Source: an uncultured Eubacteriales bacterium
GTDB taxonomy: Bacteria > Bacillota > Clostridia > Christensenellales > Aristaeellaceae
NCBI GenBank assembly: GCA_900553295.1
Contig: USCR01000077.1
Location: forward strand, 1-11,040
Direction: 5' to 3'
Length of the DNA stretch: 11,040 bases
Shown: one piece after another, positions 1 to 6,300 of the stretch
Position numbering within the stretch: position 1 is the first letter of the stretch
Layout of the letters: every line of letters begins with the position of its first letter
Translations under genes and position numbers: made by a program
Notes under the pieces: model-generated
The model's input: only the letters and a program-made list of their open reading frames with translations
Database searches by the model: none
What the model was told of the DNA's origin: nothing

Positions 1-61
1 AATAAAAGCCAGAGGGGCTGCGGTCCCTCCGACACCTCCTGAAGGTTTTTGACAGTCTGGG
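1..61. other. Tail of an upstream unit, no gene assignable
   Basis: No complete gene fits here. Forward frame 2 is open from the left edge to a TGA at 50-52, frame 1 stops at 40-42 and frame 3 stops at 3-5, so an upstream gene could end in any of them. Two small hairpins can be drawn: GAGGGG (12-17) with TCCCTC (24-29, one G-U pair), and ACCT (34-37) with AGGT (43-46), the latter running into five T. CCAGA (9-13) and TCTGG (56-60) could close an outer stem. It may be 3' untranslated sequence of the preceding gene. Confidence 0.3.
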
Positions 62-95
62 GCGGGATACGTGGCATGCGTATCCCGCGTTTTTT
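62..95 (+). terminator. Intrinsic terminator of the upstream unit
   Basis: A perfect 10-bp stem, GCGGGATACG (62-71) with CGTATCCCGC (79-88), encloses a 7-base loop and is followed by one G and six T (90-95). This is a textbook Rho-independent terminator. It separates whatever lies to the left from the L,D-transpeptidase/spoIIIA unit, so that unit needs its own promoter between about 96 and 165. Confidence 0.88.
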
Positions 96-113
96 GTTGC
101 GCAAAAACAGTAT

Positions 114-132
114 GGATCATAAAGCATGATCC
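114..132. promoter_or_regulatory. Perfect inverted repeat upstream of the ldt-spoIIIA unit
   Basis: GGATCAT (114-120) and ATGATCC (126-132) are perfect 7-base arms around AAAGC. There is no T-run, so it is not a terminator; it could be an operator or an mRNA hairpin. I see no convincing sigma-A promoter here. A weak sigma-E-like pair could be drawn with GCATGATC (124-131) as -35 and CATAGGGT (145-152) as -10, spaced by 13 bases. Sigma-E is the factor known to transcribe spoIIIA in Bacillus. The promoter reading is tentative; the repeat itself is certain. Confidence 0.3.
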
Positions 133-163
133 GCTGTGCCGGTGCATAGGGTACGAGGGAAAA

Positions 164-170
164 GGGAGGT
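164..170 (+). promoter_or_regulatory. Ribosome binding site deciding the ldt start
   Basis: GGGAGGT at 164-170 closely matches the Shine-Dalgarno consensus. It lies 4-5 bases before GTG 175 and 7-8 bases before TTG 178. The longer in-frame GTG at 136 has no such site in front of it, so I start the gene at 175, with 178 almost as good. Confidence 0.65.
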
Positions 171-174
171 GACG

Positions 175-855
175 GTGTTGTCAGGGGGGAAAGCATGGAA
201 AAGATGCGTGTGTTTGATCCTGGCGGCCGTTTTCCTGTGCTATCCGGCGCCTCCAGCGGGAGAAGCGCAAAGCAACCCGTACTTGATCTGGATTGATATT
301 CATCAAAAAACGCTGATCCTCTATGAAAACTTCCAGGAGGTGAAGCGCTGGCCTGTGGCTACCGGCGCCTGGGATACACCTACCCCCATTGGCGTATTTA
401 TGATTAACAGCCGCTTCTCAGGACAGATGAGCGGCTTCGGTACGTGTTTTCTGGGCCTGAACGTACCCTGGGGCCAGTATGGCATCCATGGAACAAATCG
501 GCCGGAAAGCATTGGCAGCAACGCCTCCCACGGCTGTATTCGCATGTATGTGAAGGACGCGGAAGAGCTGTACGCCATGGTACCCAACTGGACCCGCGTG
601 GTTCTGGAGGGGGGGCCCTATGGCAAGCTGGATACGTCTTTGCGTATGCTGAAAAACGGCGATCGCGGCAGCCATGTCCTGGCGGTACAGGAAAAACTCC
701 GTGCCCTGGGCTACTATACCGGCTGGCCTGACGGCATTTTCGGCGCAGGTACGGAAAGTGCCGTCCGCCGGGCACAGAAAGCGCTGGGGCTGGCGGAAAG
801 TGGCATTGTGGACTGGCAATTCTATCAGGCCATTGGTTTGACACTATTTGAATAA
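175..855 (+). CDS. Secreted L,D-transpeptidase (YkuD) with C-terminal peptidoglycan-binding domain
   Basis: The product probably makes 3-3 cross-links, or attaches or trims stem peptides, in peptidoglycan outside the membrane. With the GTG start it has 226 residues. A signal peptide with basic KR and a hydrophobic core lies near residues 11-23, with likely cleavage after GEA near 31. The YkuD domain covers about 36-144 and contains the catalytic signature with His105 in GIHGTNRP and SHGCIRM, whose Cys121 is the nucleophile. A PG_binding_1 repeat follows at about 157-221 (LKNGDRGS, LGYYTGWPDGIFG). An in-frame GTG at 136 gives a longer form, and TTG 178 a slightly shorter one; the ribosome site favours 175/178. 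Only 14 bases separate the stop from spoIIIAA and there is no terminator between them, so it probably heads the sporulation operon. A sporulation role, such as cortex or engulfment wall remodelling, is inferred from position only. The family assignment is firm. Confidence 0.9.
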   Translation: MLSGGKAWKRCVCLILAAVFLCYPAPPAGEAQSNPYLIWIDIHQKTLILYENFQEVKRWPVATGAWDTPTPIGVFMINSRFSGQMSGFGTCFLGLNVPWGQYGIHGTNRPESIGSNASHGCIRMYVKDAEELYAMVPNWTRVVLEGGPYGKLDTSLRMLKNGDRGSHVLAVQEKLRALGYYTGWPDGIFGAGTESAVRRAQKALGLAESGIVDWQFYQAIGLTLFE

Positions 856-869
856 AGGACGGTGAGTAC

Positions 870-1775
870 ATGGACTGGTCGGAGACCAAGGCATTTCTGT
901 CCCCCTGCTTCCCGGAAGAAATGCGGGCAGAGCTGGAGCTCCTCTATCCCGGAGAATTGCGGGAAATCCGTGTTCGGGTGGGTCAACCAACCACCCTGGT
1001 AACGGCTTCGCGTACGGCGTCGCTTCAATGGCGGCCCAGCAAGGATGCGGTGGAACGCCTGGCCGAGGCGCTGGCGGATCATGGGCTGTATGCCCGTGGG
1101 GAGGAGACCCGGCAGGGCTTTGTAACGCTACGCGGTGGGCATCGCCTGGGCCTGTGCGGCCGAGTGCTCACAGGGGAGGGCCGTGTGCGTGCCCTGCGTG
1201 ACATTGCCTTCCTTTGCCTGCGCATTGCCGGTCAATGGCCGGGCGCTGCGGATGCGCTGATGCCGTGGGCTGTGCGGGAGGGGCGGGTACGCTCCATGCT
1301 GCTGGTCGGATTGCCCGGGACGGGAAAAACCACGCTCTTGAGGGACCTTGCGCGCCAGCTGGGGAGCGGACGGCAGGCGGTACAGGTGGGATTGGTGGAT
1401 GAGCGCGGGGAGCTGGCCGCATGCGTGGATGGCGTACCGCAGCTGGAGGTGGGCGAGCGGACGGACGTGTTGGACGGCTGTCCGAAAACCGAGGCTGTGG
1501 CCTGGTTTCTTCGGGCCATGGCACCCCAGGTGCTTATTACGGACGAGTTGGCGGACGCGTCCGACGCGGCCGCGGTGCTGGAGGCCATTTACTCCGGCGT
1601 GCCTGTCCTGGCCAGTGCCCATGGGGCAGGCCTGCATGAGCTGGCGCAGCGTCCGGTGCTGGCAGCCATGATGTCCCGGCGCATCTTTGACCTGTATGCT
1701 GTCCTGGACAGCGAGGGGACGGGGCGGATTACGGCGCTGTATGACCGCTCGGGCAGCGCCCTGCCGTTTCACTGA
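870..1775 (+). CDS. spoIIIAA: Stage III sporulation protein AA, ATPase
   Basis: Cytoplasmic ATPase of the SpoIIIA-SpoIIQ channel in the mother cell, related to the secretion ATPases of type II/IV systems. It has 301 residues, close to the roughly 307 of the Bacillus protein. The N-terminal part carries the family patches LREIRVRVGQP (30-40) and FVTLRGGHRLGLCGRV (84-99). Walker A is GLPGTGKTT (147-155), the VDERGEL segment is at 176-182, Walker B is VLITDEL (221-227) and ASAHG (248-252) follows. The ATG at 870 is preceded by AAAGGA at 854-859. The stop overlaps the spoIIIAB start by one base (TGATG), which suggests translational coupling. All key residues are present, so the motor should be active. 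Confidence 0.95.
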   Translation: MDWSETKAFLSPCFPEEMRAELELLYPGELREIRVRVGQPTTLVTASRTASLQWRPSKDAVERLAEALADHGLYARGEETRQGFVTLRGGHRLGLCGRVLTGEGRVRALRDIAFLCLRIAGQWPGAADALMPWAVREGRVRSMLLVGLPGTGKTTLLRDLARQLGSGRQAVQVGLVDERGELAACVDGVPQLEVGERTDVLDGCPKTEAVAWFLRAMAPQVLITDELADASDAAAVLEAIYSGVPVLASAHGAGLHELAQRPVLAAMMSRRIFDLYAVLDSEGTGRITALYDRSGSALPFH

Positions 1776-2284
1776 TGCTTCGCGCATGGCTTGCGCTGGG
1801 AGCAGGCGTGTGCTGCGGCCTGATCGGTATGCGGCGCGCTGCATCCCTGGGGTGCCGGGCGCGTGAACTGCGCCGGTGGCTGGAGGCACTGCAGCGCTTG
1901 GCGCTGCTGCTGGAGGAAAGCGCCTCCACATTGCCGCGTGCCTTCCGCCAAGCGGCCATGGGCACGGGCCTTGCGGCGGAAAGCCTGCGGGCAACGGCTG
2001 AACGCCTGGAGCAGGAACCCGGGTTCACCGCAGCCCAGGCCTTTGCACAATCCGGCATGGATTACCTGGGCTGGGCAACGGAAGAGGAAAAAGGCCAGCT
2101 GACGGACATGATGGCGGGGATAGGACGCGGCTCCCTGGCCATGCGCCGGCAGGCTGTGGACCATGCCGCGGAATGGATAGGTCTCCATTTGCGCAAGGCG
2201 GAAGAAAAGCAGCGCAAGGACGGCAAGCTGGCGCTGACGCTGGGATGGACGGCCGGCGCGTGCCTGACGCTGCTGCTGTTGTAA
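1775..2284 (+). CDS. spoIIIAB: Stage III sporulation protein AB
   Basis: Membrane subunit of the mother-cell SpoIIIA complex; the family resembles the GspF platform protein of type II secretion and is thought to contact the SpoIIIAA ATPase. The protein has 169 residues, matching the usual length of about 170. One hydrophobic segment lies at the N-terminus (about 4-20) and one at the C-terminus (about 150-169, ending LTLLLL). Between them is a helical cytoplasmic part with LEALQRLALLLEES (36-49) and a segment around WATEEEKGQLTDMM. It starts at the ATG inside the TGATG junction with spoIIIAA. Position, size and topology all fit; the sequence itself diverges as this family usually does. Confidence 0.92.
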   Translation: MLRAWLALGAGVCCGLIGMRRAASLGCRARELRRWLEALQRLALLLEESASTLPRAFRQAAMGTGLAAESLRATAERLEQEPGFTAAQAFAQSGMDYLGWATEEEKGQLTDMMAGIGRGSLAMRRQAVDHAAEWIGLHLRKAEEKQRKDGKLALTLGWTAGACLTLLLL

Positions 2285-2310
2285 TTTTTGCAGGAAAGAG
2301 GCGGACCGGG

Positions 2311-2508
2311 ATGCAGATTGATATGCTGTTCAAAATTGCTGGGGTGGGTATCCTGGTCACTGTGATTGCGGCAGTGCTCACCCGTACGGGGCGGGAAGAA
2401 ATGGCCATGCTGACCACCGTAGCCGGGCTGGTGATCGTTTTGCTGATGGTGGTGGACATGATAGCCGGTATGCTGACACAGGTGAAAAGCATTTTCCAAT
2501 TGTATTAG
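2311..2508 (+). CDS. spoIIIAC: Stage III sporulation protein AC
   Basis: Very small integral membrane subunit of the SpoIIIA complex, 65 residues (Bacillus protein about 68). Two hydrophobic helices, about 7-24 and 35-53, are joined by a short polar turn containing TRTGREEMA, which is the family hallmark. The start at 2311 has AGAGG (2297-2301) nine bases upstream and gives the canonical size. A longer in-frame reading beginning at 2173 would lie inside spoIIIAB and is not credible. It is followed 15 bases later by spoIIIAD; the two families are related and act together. The biochemical role of AC is not well defined. Confidence 0.93.
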   Translation: MQIDMLFKIAGVGILVTVIAAVLTRTGREEMAMLTTVAGLVIVLLMVVDMIAGMLTQVKSIFQLY

Positions 2509-2523
2509 CGCGGAGGGAGCGGC

Positions 2524-2910
2524 ATGGAAATCGTGCGCGTTGCGGGTTTTGCCATGACGGCGGCCTTTGCGGCTGCGGTTATACGGCGCATGCGCCCCGA
2601 AGCCGGCATGGGACTGGCACTGGCGGCAGGCGTCATGCTCTTGCTCGTGGCCTTGAGCCAGGTGCAGACTGTAGCGGATGCCCTGCGCCAGCTTTGCGAT
2701 AAAGCACAATTACAGCCTGCCTATGTGCGCACGCTGTTTAAGACGGTGGGGATATGCTTTCTTACAGACTTTGCGGCGGATGTCTGCCGGGACGTGGAGG
2801 AGACAGGGCTTGCACAGCGGGTGGAAACCGTTGGCCGCATGCTGATTCTGGCGGTGGCGGCGCCGGTCCTGGCGTCATTGCTGGGAAAACTGCTGGAGCT
2901 TGCGCCATGA
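2524..2910 (+). CDS. spoIIIAD: Stage III sporulation protein AD
   Basis: Integral membrane subunit of the mother-cell SpoIIIA complex, 128 residues against about 133 in Bacillus. I see four hydrophobic stretches, near 3-20, 28-46, 70-88 and 104-125. An acidic segment DFAADVCRDVEE (82-93) between the last two is typical of the family. GGAGGG lies upstream of the ATG. The last codons overlap the spoIIIAE start in an ATGA junction, so AE translation is probably coupled to it. The Cys residues are scattered and form no obvious metal motif. Confidence 0.93.
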   Translation: MEIVRVAGFAMTAAFAAAVIRRMRPEAGMGLALAAGVMLLLVALSQVQTVADALRQLCDKAQLQPAYVRTLFKTVGICFLTDFAADVCRDVEETGLAQRVETVGRMLILAVAAPVLASLLGKLLELAP

Positions 2911-4046
2911 AATGGCTTGTGGTGCTGGTGGCTCTCTTCCTGTGCCTGCTTCCATGCCCCGCCCGTGGGGAAGAGCTCACGTCCGGAATCTCCGAGGCCC
3001 TGGACAAGCTGGAGCTGGAACAGCTGGGGGAGGAGCTTGCGGCACTGGGGGAGCCTTTCGCCTCCGGGAGCCTGCGGGAAACCCTTACCAAAATTGCCAA
3101 GGGGGAGTGGACACTGTCCCTGGATGCGCTGCTACGGCTGATTTCTCAACGCTTCCTGTCCGCGCTTTCCGGGAGCCTGTGGCGAATCAGCCGCCTGTTG
3201 GTTCCGACGCTGGCCCTGGGAATATGCAACACCCTTGGCAAGGGGAACCGCTCGGGACAGACTGCGGCGTACTTGTGCTTTCTACTGGTGGCTGTGTTTA
3301 TGGTGCAGGACCTCATTACCCATGCGCAGCAGGCTGCCGCAGCGGTGGAGAAGATGAGCGGAGGAATGCAGCACCTTTTTCCGCTGTTGCTGACACTGCT
3401 GGCCGCAGTCGGCGGAAGCACTGGCGCGGCACTGTTTCAGCCGGCAGTGGTGGCGGCGGCAGGGTCCATGACGGCGCTGATTAGCAAAGTGACGTTACCT
3501 CTGGCCACCGGATCGGCGCTGGTTACCATGGTTGACCACCTGGGGGAGGAGGGCCGCTTCAGCCGCTTGGTGTCGCTGCTGTACACGGCGGCCACGTGGA
3601 CATTGGGCATCTGCTTTACGGTATTTATCGGCGTAATCCTCACCCAGGGAATGCATGCCGCGGCAGTGGACGGCGTAACCATACGTACGGCCAAATATGC
3701 CCTGGATAACTTTATACCAGTGGTGGGCGGTTTGTTTGCCGACACGGTGGATACGCTGGTGGGCGGCAGTTTATTGATTCAAAATGCCCTGGGCACAACG
3801 GGTTTGCTGCTTATCCTGGGGCTGTGCCTGACGCCGCTGACGCAAACGCTTGCCGCCGTTACGCTGTACAGAGCGACGGCAGCCCTCCTGCAACCCGTGG
3901 CGGAAGGAAGGGTGCTGCGGTGCATGGATGGTTTTGCAAAGGTGCTGATGCTTTTGTTCATCATCCAGCTGTGTGCCGCCGCCATGTTTGTGCTGCTGAT
4001 TGCGCAGATTCTGGCCACAACCAATCTTACCGTGATGCTTCGGTAG
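2907..4046 (+). CDS. spoIIIAE: Stage III sporulation protein AE
   Basis: Polytopic membrane protein of the SpoIIIA channel and probably its largest inner-membrane subunit. With the ATG at 2907 it has 379 residues, near the roughly 400 of the family. A cleavable signal peptide covers about 1-21 (hydrophobic core LVVLVALFLCLL, likely cut after ARG). A short extracytoplasmic helical part rich in Leu and Glu (27-50) follows, then a run of about six to eight hydrophobic helices from roughly residue 98 to the end. The conserved-looking stretch KYALDNFIPVVGGLFADTVD lies near the middle of this part. The frame stays open upstream to 2754 inside spoIIIAD, but the ATGA overlap and the signal peptide fix the start at 2907. 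An 11-base gap leads to spoIIIAF. Confidence 0.94.
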   Translation: MKWLVVLVALFLCLLPCPARGEELTSGISEALDKLELEQLGEELAALGEPFASGSLRETLTKIAKGEWTLSLDALLRLISQRFLSALSGSLWRISRLLVPTLALGICNTLGKGNRSGQTAAYLCFLLVAVFMVQDLITHAQQAAAAVEKMSGGMQHLFPLLLTLLAAVGGSTGAALFQPAVVAAAGSMTALISKVTLPLATGSALVTMVDHLGEEGRFSRLVSLLYTAATWTLGICFTVFIGVILTQGMHAAAVDGVTIRTAKYALDNFIPVVGGLFADTVDTLVGGSLLIQNALGTTGLLLILGLCLTPLTQTLAAVTLYRATAALLQPVAEGRVLRCMDGFAKVLMLLFIIQLCAAAMFVLLIAQILATTNLTVMLR

Positions 4047-4057
4047 AAGGAGGACCC

Positions 4058-4501
4058 ATGGGATGGAACGATCTGCTGCGCAGCTTTACGGTCCTGGCAC
4101 TTTGCTGGGCCGGAGCGGAAAAAATGCTGCAGGAAGGCCGCCTTCGCCAGGCCGCTCGAATGGTGTTTGGCCTGCTATCCCTGCTGGTGTGGCTTTCTGG
4201 CCTGCAAGGCTTGCTGGCGCAGGTTTTGCCTGCCGGCACGGAGTCACCGGAAACGCTGCTGGAAGCGGGGTTATCATCCGAAGCGCAGGATGTATGGGCA
4301 GTATATGCGCAGCATATGGATTGGCAGGCAGAAGAAGCCCTGCGTGCCGCCGGATGCGATGGCCAGGTGGAGGTGACGCTGGAGCCTGACGCGGGAATTA
4401 CGGGAGCCAGGCTGTCCCTATACAGCGGAGATGCTTCCAAGGCACTGGAGGCGGTGGCGCAAACCCTGGCATTGCCAGTGGAAGCCATTCAACAGGAGTG
4501 A
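4058..4501 (+). CDS. spoIIIAF: Stage III sporulation protein AF
   Basis: Membrane-anchored ring-forming subunit of the SpoIIIA complex. It has 147 residues, clearly shorter than the roughly 206 of the Bacillus protein. Two hydrophobic helices near 7-22 and 34-56 anchor it. A small soluble domain of about 90 residues follows and ends with GQVEVTLEPDAGITGARLSL and a helix, consistent with the ring-building-motif fold known for this family. The start is set by AGAAGGAGG (4045-4053) just before the ATG; the frame is open further upstream to 3824, inside spoIIIAE, but has no ribosome site. The short length probably reflects a lost linker rather than damage, since the frame is intact. Identification leans partly on gene order. 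Confidence 0.88.
   Translation: MGWNDLLRSFTVLALCWAGAEKMLQEGRLRQAARMVFGLLSLLVWLSGLQGLLAQVLPAGTESPETLLEAGLSSEAQDVWAVYAQHMDWQAEEALRAAGCDGQVEVTLEPDAGITGARLSLYSGDASKALEAVAQTLALPVEAIQQE
4494..4501 (+). promoter_or_regulatory. Ribosome binding site deciding the spoIIIAG start
   Basis: AGGAGTGA at 4494-4501 overlaps the spoIIIAF stop codon. AGGAG ends 8 bases before the ATG at 4507, the ideal distance. The in-frame GTG at 4498 lies within this site, so it cannot use it. This argues for the ATG at 4507. Confidence 0.75.
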
Positions 4502-4506
4502 ACGTC

Positions 4507-4893
4507 ATGGGTAAGCTGCTGGAAATATGGAGACGGGTCCGCCAGGACGGCGGCTTGCTGGTGATGATTGCTCTGGCGGTGGGCATATGCCTGCTCCTGC
4601 CTCAGGGGCAGGAGGATACGGTCGGGACCTCCAGCCAGGAGGAGGCGCGGCTGGCCGCCGTGCTTTCTGCCATGGAAGGGGTAGGAAAGGCCGAGGTGGT
4701 TATACGCTGGGATGAGACCAGCGCTACCATGACCCAGTCGGGCAGCAGGACTCCCACGGGGGCTGTTGTGGTGGCGCAAGGCGCGGAGGACATAGGCGTA
4801 AGGATCAAGCTCATTCGCGCTGTAACGACGCTGCTGCAGCTACAGCCGGACTCGGTGGAAGTATTTGCCATGGAACAGGAGCGTGAACAATGA
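4507..4893 (+). CDS. spoIIIAG: Stage III sporulation protein AG
   Basis: Single-pass membrane protein whose extracytoplasmic domain in the family forms a large ring, related to the FliF/YscJ ring-building motif, in the space between mother cell and forespore. It has 128 residues, much shorter than the Bacillus protein of about 229. The transmembrane helix is at about 16-32 (LLVMIALAVGICLLL). The ring domain begins at EARLAAVLSAMEGVG (46-60), continues with the strand KAEVVI, and ends with GAVVVAQGAEDIGVRIKLIR (85-104) and LQPDSVEVF. The middle, where Bacillus has a long beta-rich insertion, is reduced to about 20 Ser/Thr-rich residues (69-83). I chose the ATG at 4507 over the GTG at 4498. It overlaps spoIIIAH by four bases (ATGA). 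Confidence 0.92.
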   Translation: MGKLLEIWRRVRQDGGLLVMIALAVGICLLLPQGQEDTVGTSSQEEARLAAVLSAMEGVGKAEVVIRWDETSATMTQSGSRTPTGAVVVAQGAEDIGVRIKLIRAVTTLLQLQPDSVEVFAMEQEREQ

Positions 4894-5405
4894 AAGCGTG
4901 GATAACCAAGTACAAGCGTTGGTTCTGGTGGGGAGCGGGAATGCTGGCTTTGTGCGCGGGTGTGCTGCTGGGACTTCCGGCCATGATGGAGCCCGTGCCC
5001 CAGGAGGGGGTCTCCCTGCCGGTACTAACGACCACCCAGGAAGCAACCGATGCTTTTGAAAGCTTCCGGGCGGAGCGGGAAGAGGAAAGAAAGGCGGACC
5101 GTGCATCCCTGGAAAAGCTGCTGGAACGCGACGACCTGGATGCGCAAACCCTGGAGGATGTTGCAGCGGCATTGCAGCGGCTGGTAACCTGGAATGAAGA
5201 GGAGCTGGCGCTGGAAGGTGCACTGACCAAAAGCCGCATTTCCCCATGCCTGGCTGTGCGCAGCGAGGGCATGGTAACAGTGGTCACAGAAAAAGAGAGC
5301 CTGTCCGAAGGGGAGAGTGCGCTGCTGCTAACGCTGTGTGAAGCGCACACCGGCGTTTCCCCGGAAGGCGTGAAGGTCATCTGCACCGGTAGTGAGACAA
5401 AATAG
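4890..5405 (+). CDS. spoIIIAH: Stage III sporulation protein AH, SpoIIQ partner
   Basis: Mother-cell membrane protein whose extracytoplasmic domain binds the forespore protein SpoIIQ and so joins the two halves of the channel. It has 171 residues against about 218 in Bacillus. A basic N-terminus (KAWITKYKRW) precedes one transmembrane helix at about 13-31. A linker and a long charged helix follow (AEREEERKADRASLEKLLER, 61-80). The compact ring-building domain has WNEEELALEGALTKS (101-115), CLAVRSEGMVTVVTE (120-134) and VSPEGVKVICTGSE (156-169). AGGAG lies 8 bases before the ATG, inside spoIIIAG. It is the last gene of the operon. I see no clear terminator after it, so some read-through into rseC is possible. 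SpoIIQ is not encoded in the window. Confidence 0.94.
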   Translation: MKAWITKYKRWFWWGAGMLALCAGVLLGLPAMMEPVPQEGVSLPVLTTTQEATDAFESFRAEREEERKADRASLEKLLERDDLDAQTLEDVAAALQRLVTWNEEELALEGALTKSRISPCLAVRSEGMVTVVTEKESLSEGESALLLTLCEAHTGVSPEGVKVICTGSETK

Positions 5406-5466
5406 GAAAAAACAGGTTTCAAATGCACAAAGACGGGGTATAGTATAGCTACCGGACAACGACGCC

Positions 5467-5495
5467 TTCCTTTTTGGGATAGAATGTGGTATGAT
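5467..5495 (+). promoter_or_regulatory. Possible promoter of the rseC-trxA unit, with a small palindrome
   Basis: TGGTATGAT at 5487-5495 reads as an extended -10 element, with a poor -35 TTCCTT (5467-5472) 17 bases before it. The -10 sits inside an 11-base palindrome, GGTATGATACC (5488-5498), which could be an operator. A second weak candidate is TATAGT (5439-5444) with TTTCAA (5417-5422). The 110 bases between spoIIIAH and rseC hold nothing else that I recognise. Confidence 0.4.
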
Positions 5496-5515
5496 ACCGG
5501 CGAGGTGAGCAAAAG

Positions 5516-5935
5516 ATGGAACGTGAGGGCGAAGTAATCGCGGTGCAGGGTGAAAACCTGGTAGTGCAGTTTTGCCGTCCCACCGATTGTGAAAAATGTC
5601 ATGGTTGTATGGGCGGTTCCGCACAGCGACAGTTGCTGGTACATGGGCAGGCGCAGGTAGGCGATCGTGCAGTCGTGGAAATGCCCACGCAAAAGATTGT
5701 TAAGGCTTCGGCACTGGCATATCTTTTTCCGCTGCTGGGGCTTATGGCCGGCCTGTTTCTGGGATCTTTCCTTTTCCCGGCGGCGCAGGAGGCGGCGGCC
5801 ATTGTGGGAGGCGTGCTGGGCATGGCGATACCGCTTGCCATAGTTGCCCTAACGGAGCGAAAACGCCGTGCGGACAGCTCGTGGCAACCACGTCTGGTGC
5901 GCATTATCCCCACGGTAACTCCCGACACAAAATAA
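5516..5935 (+). CDS. RseC/MucC-family membrane protein with Cys cluster
   Basis: Belongs to the RseC/MucC family, associated in Proteobacteria with the Rnf/Rsx electron-transfer complex that re-reduces the SoxR regulator. In Clostridia its role is not established, but a redox function at the membrane is likely. It has 139 residues. An N-terminal cytoplasmic part, [17 protein letters not shown], is followed by a cysteine cluster C20-x4-C25-x2-C28-x2-C31 that could bind an iron-sulfur centre. A small strand region with VGDRAVVEM follows, then two transmembrane helices at about 63-87 and 93-112. The tail is basic and ends cytoplasmically. AGGTGA (5503-5508) lies just before the ATG. The thioredoxin gene begins 32 bases after the stop, so the two are probably co-transcribed. 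Annotated as 'SoxR reducing system protein RseC' in many genomes, a name that should not be read literally here. Confidence 0.88.
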   Translation: MEREGEVIAVQGENLVVQFCRPTDCEKCHGCMGGSAQRQLLVHGQAQVGDRAVVEMPTQKIVKASALAYLFPLLGLMAGLFLGSFLFPAAQEAAAIVGGVLGMAIPLAIVALTERKRRADSSWQPRLVRIIPTVTPDTK

Positions 5936-5967
5936 GCATGCATGAAAATGAGGAGGATATTTGTAAA

Positions 5968-6291
5968 ATGAGTACTGCTATGGAAATTCAAAGCGCGACC
6001 TTTGCCAGCAAGGTTCTTCAGGCAGATAAGCCTGTTCTGGTTGACTTCTGGGCAACCTGGTGCGGACCGTGCAGAATGATGGCTCCGGTGGTGGAAATGC
6101 TCGGCCAGGAATATGCAGGGCGTGTGGATGTGTACAAGGTAAACGTGGATGAATGCAACGATTTGGCTGCCCAGTACCACATTATGAGCATTCCCACACT
6201 GATGCTGTTCAAGAACGGCAAGGTTGTGGACAAGGTCATCGGTGCTCAGCCCCTGGACGTGATGAAAAATATGCTGGATCGGGCACTATGA
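5968..6291 (+). CDS. trxA: Thioredoxin
   Basis: Small cytoplasmic disulfide reductase that passes electrons from thioredoxin reductase to target proteins. It has 107 residues, the standard length. The active site WCGPC occupies residues 31-35 (Cys32, Cys35) after VLVDFWAT. The cis-proline is Pro76 in SIPTLMLF, and [13 protein letters not shown] follows, as in classical TrxA. There is no signal peptide. The ATG at 5968 gives the canonical N-terminus, with AGGAGG at 5951-5956 upstream. In-frame ATG 5938 would add ten residues and ATG 5980 would remove four; both are less likely. It is paired with the RseC-like gene before it and closed by a strong terminator directly after it. No thioredoxin reductase is present in the window. 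Confidence 0.96.
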   Translation: MSTAMEIQSATFASKVLQADKPVLVDFWATWCGPCRMMAPVVEMLGQEYAGRVDVYKVNVDECNDLAAQYHIMSIPTLMLFKNGKVVDKVIGAQPLDVMKNMLDRAL

Positions 6292-6300
6292 CGGATACAG

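Noticed and set aside
136..174. Longer N-terminus of the L,D-transpeptidase from GTG 136
   Set aside because: There is no ribosome site before 136, the extra residues put basic sequence far ahead of the signal peptide, and GGGAGGT at 164-170 points to 175 or 178.
2754..2906. Extended SpoIIIAE start inside spoIIIAD; likewise extended SpoIIIAC from 2173, SpoIIIAF from 3824 and thioredoxin from 5881
   Set aside because: All of these extensions lie inside the preceding gene in a different frame and add low-complexity residues. The chosen starts have good ribosome sites or ATGA overlaps and give canonical lengths.
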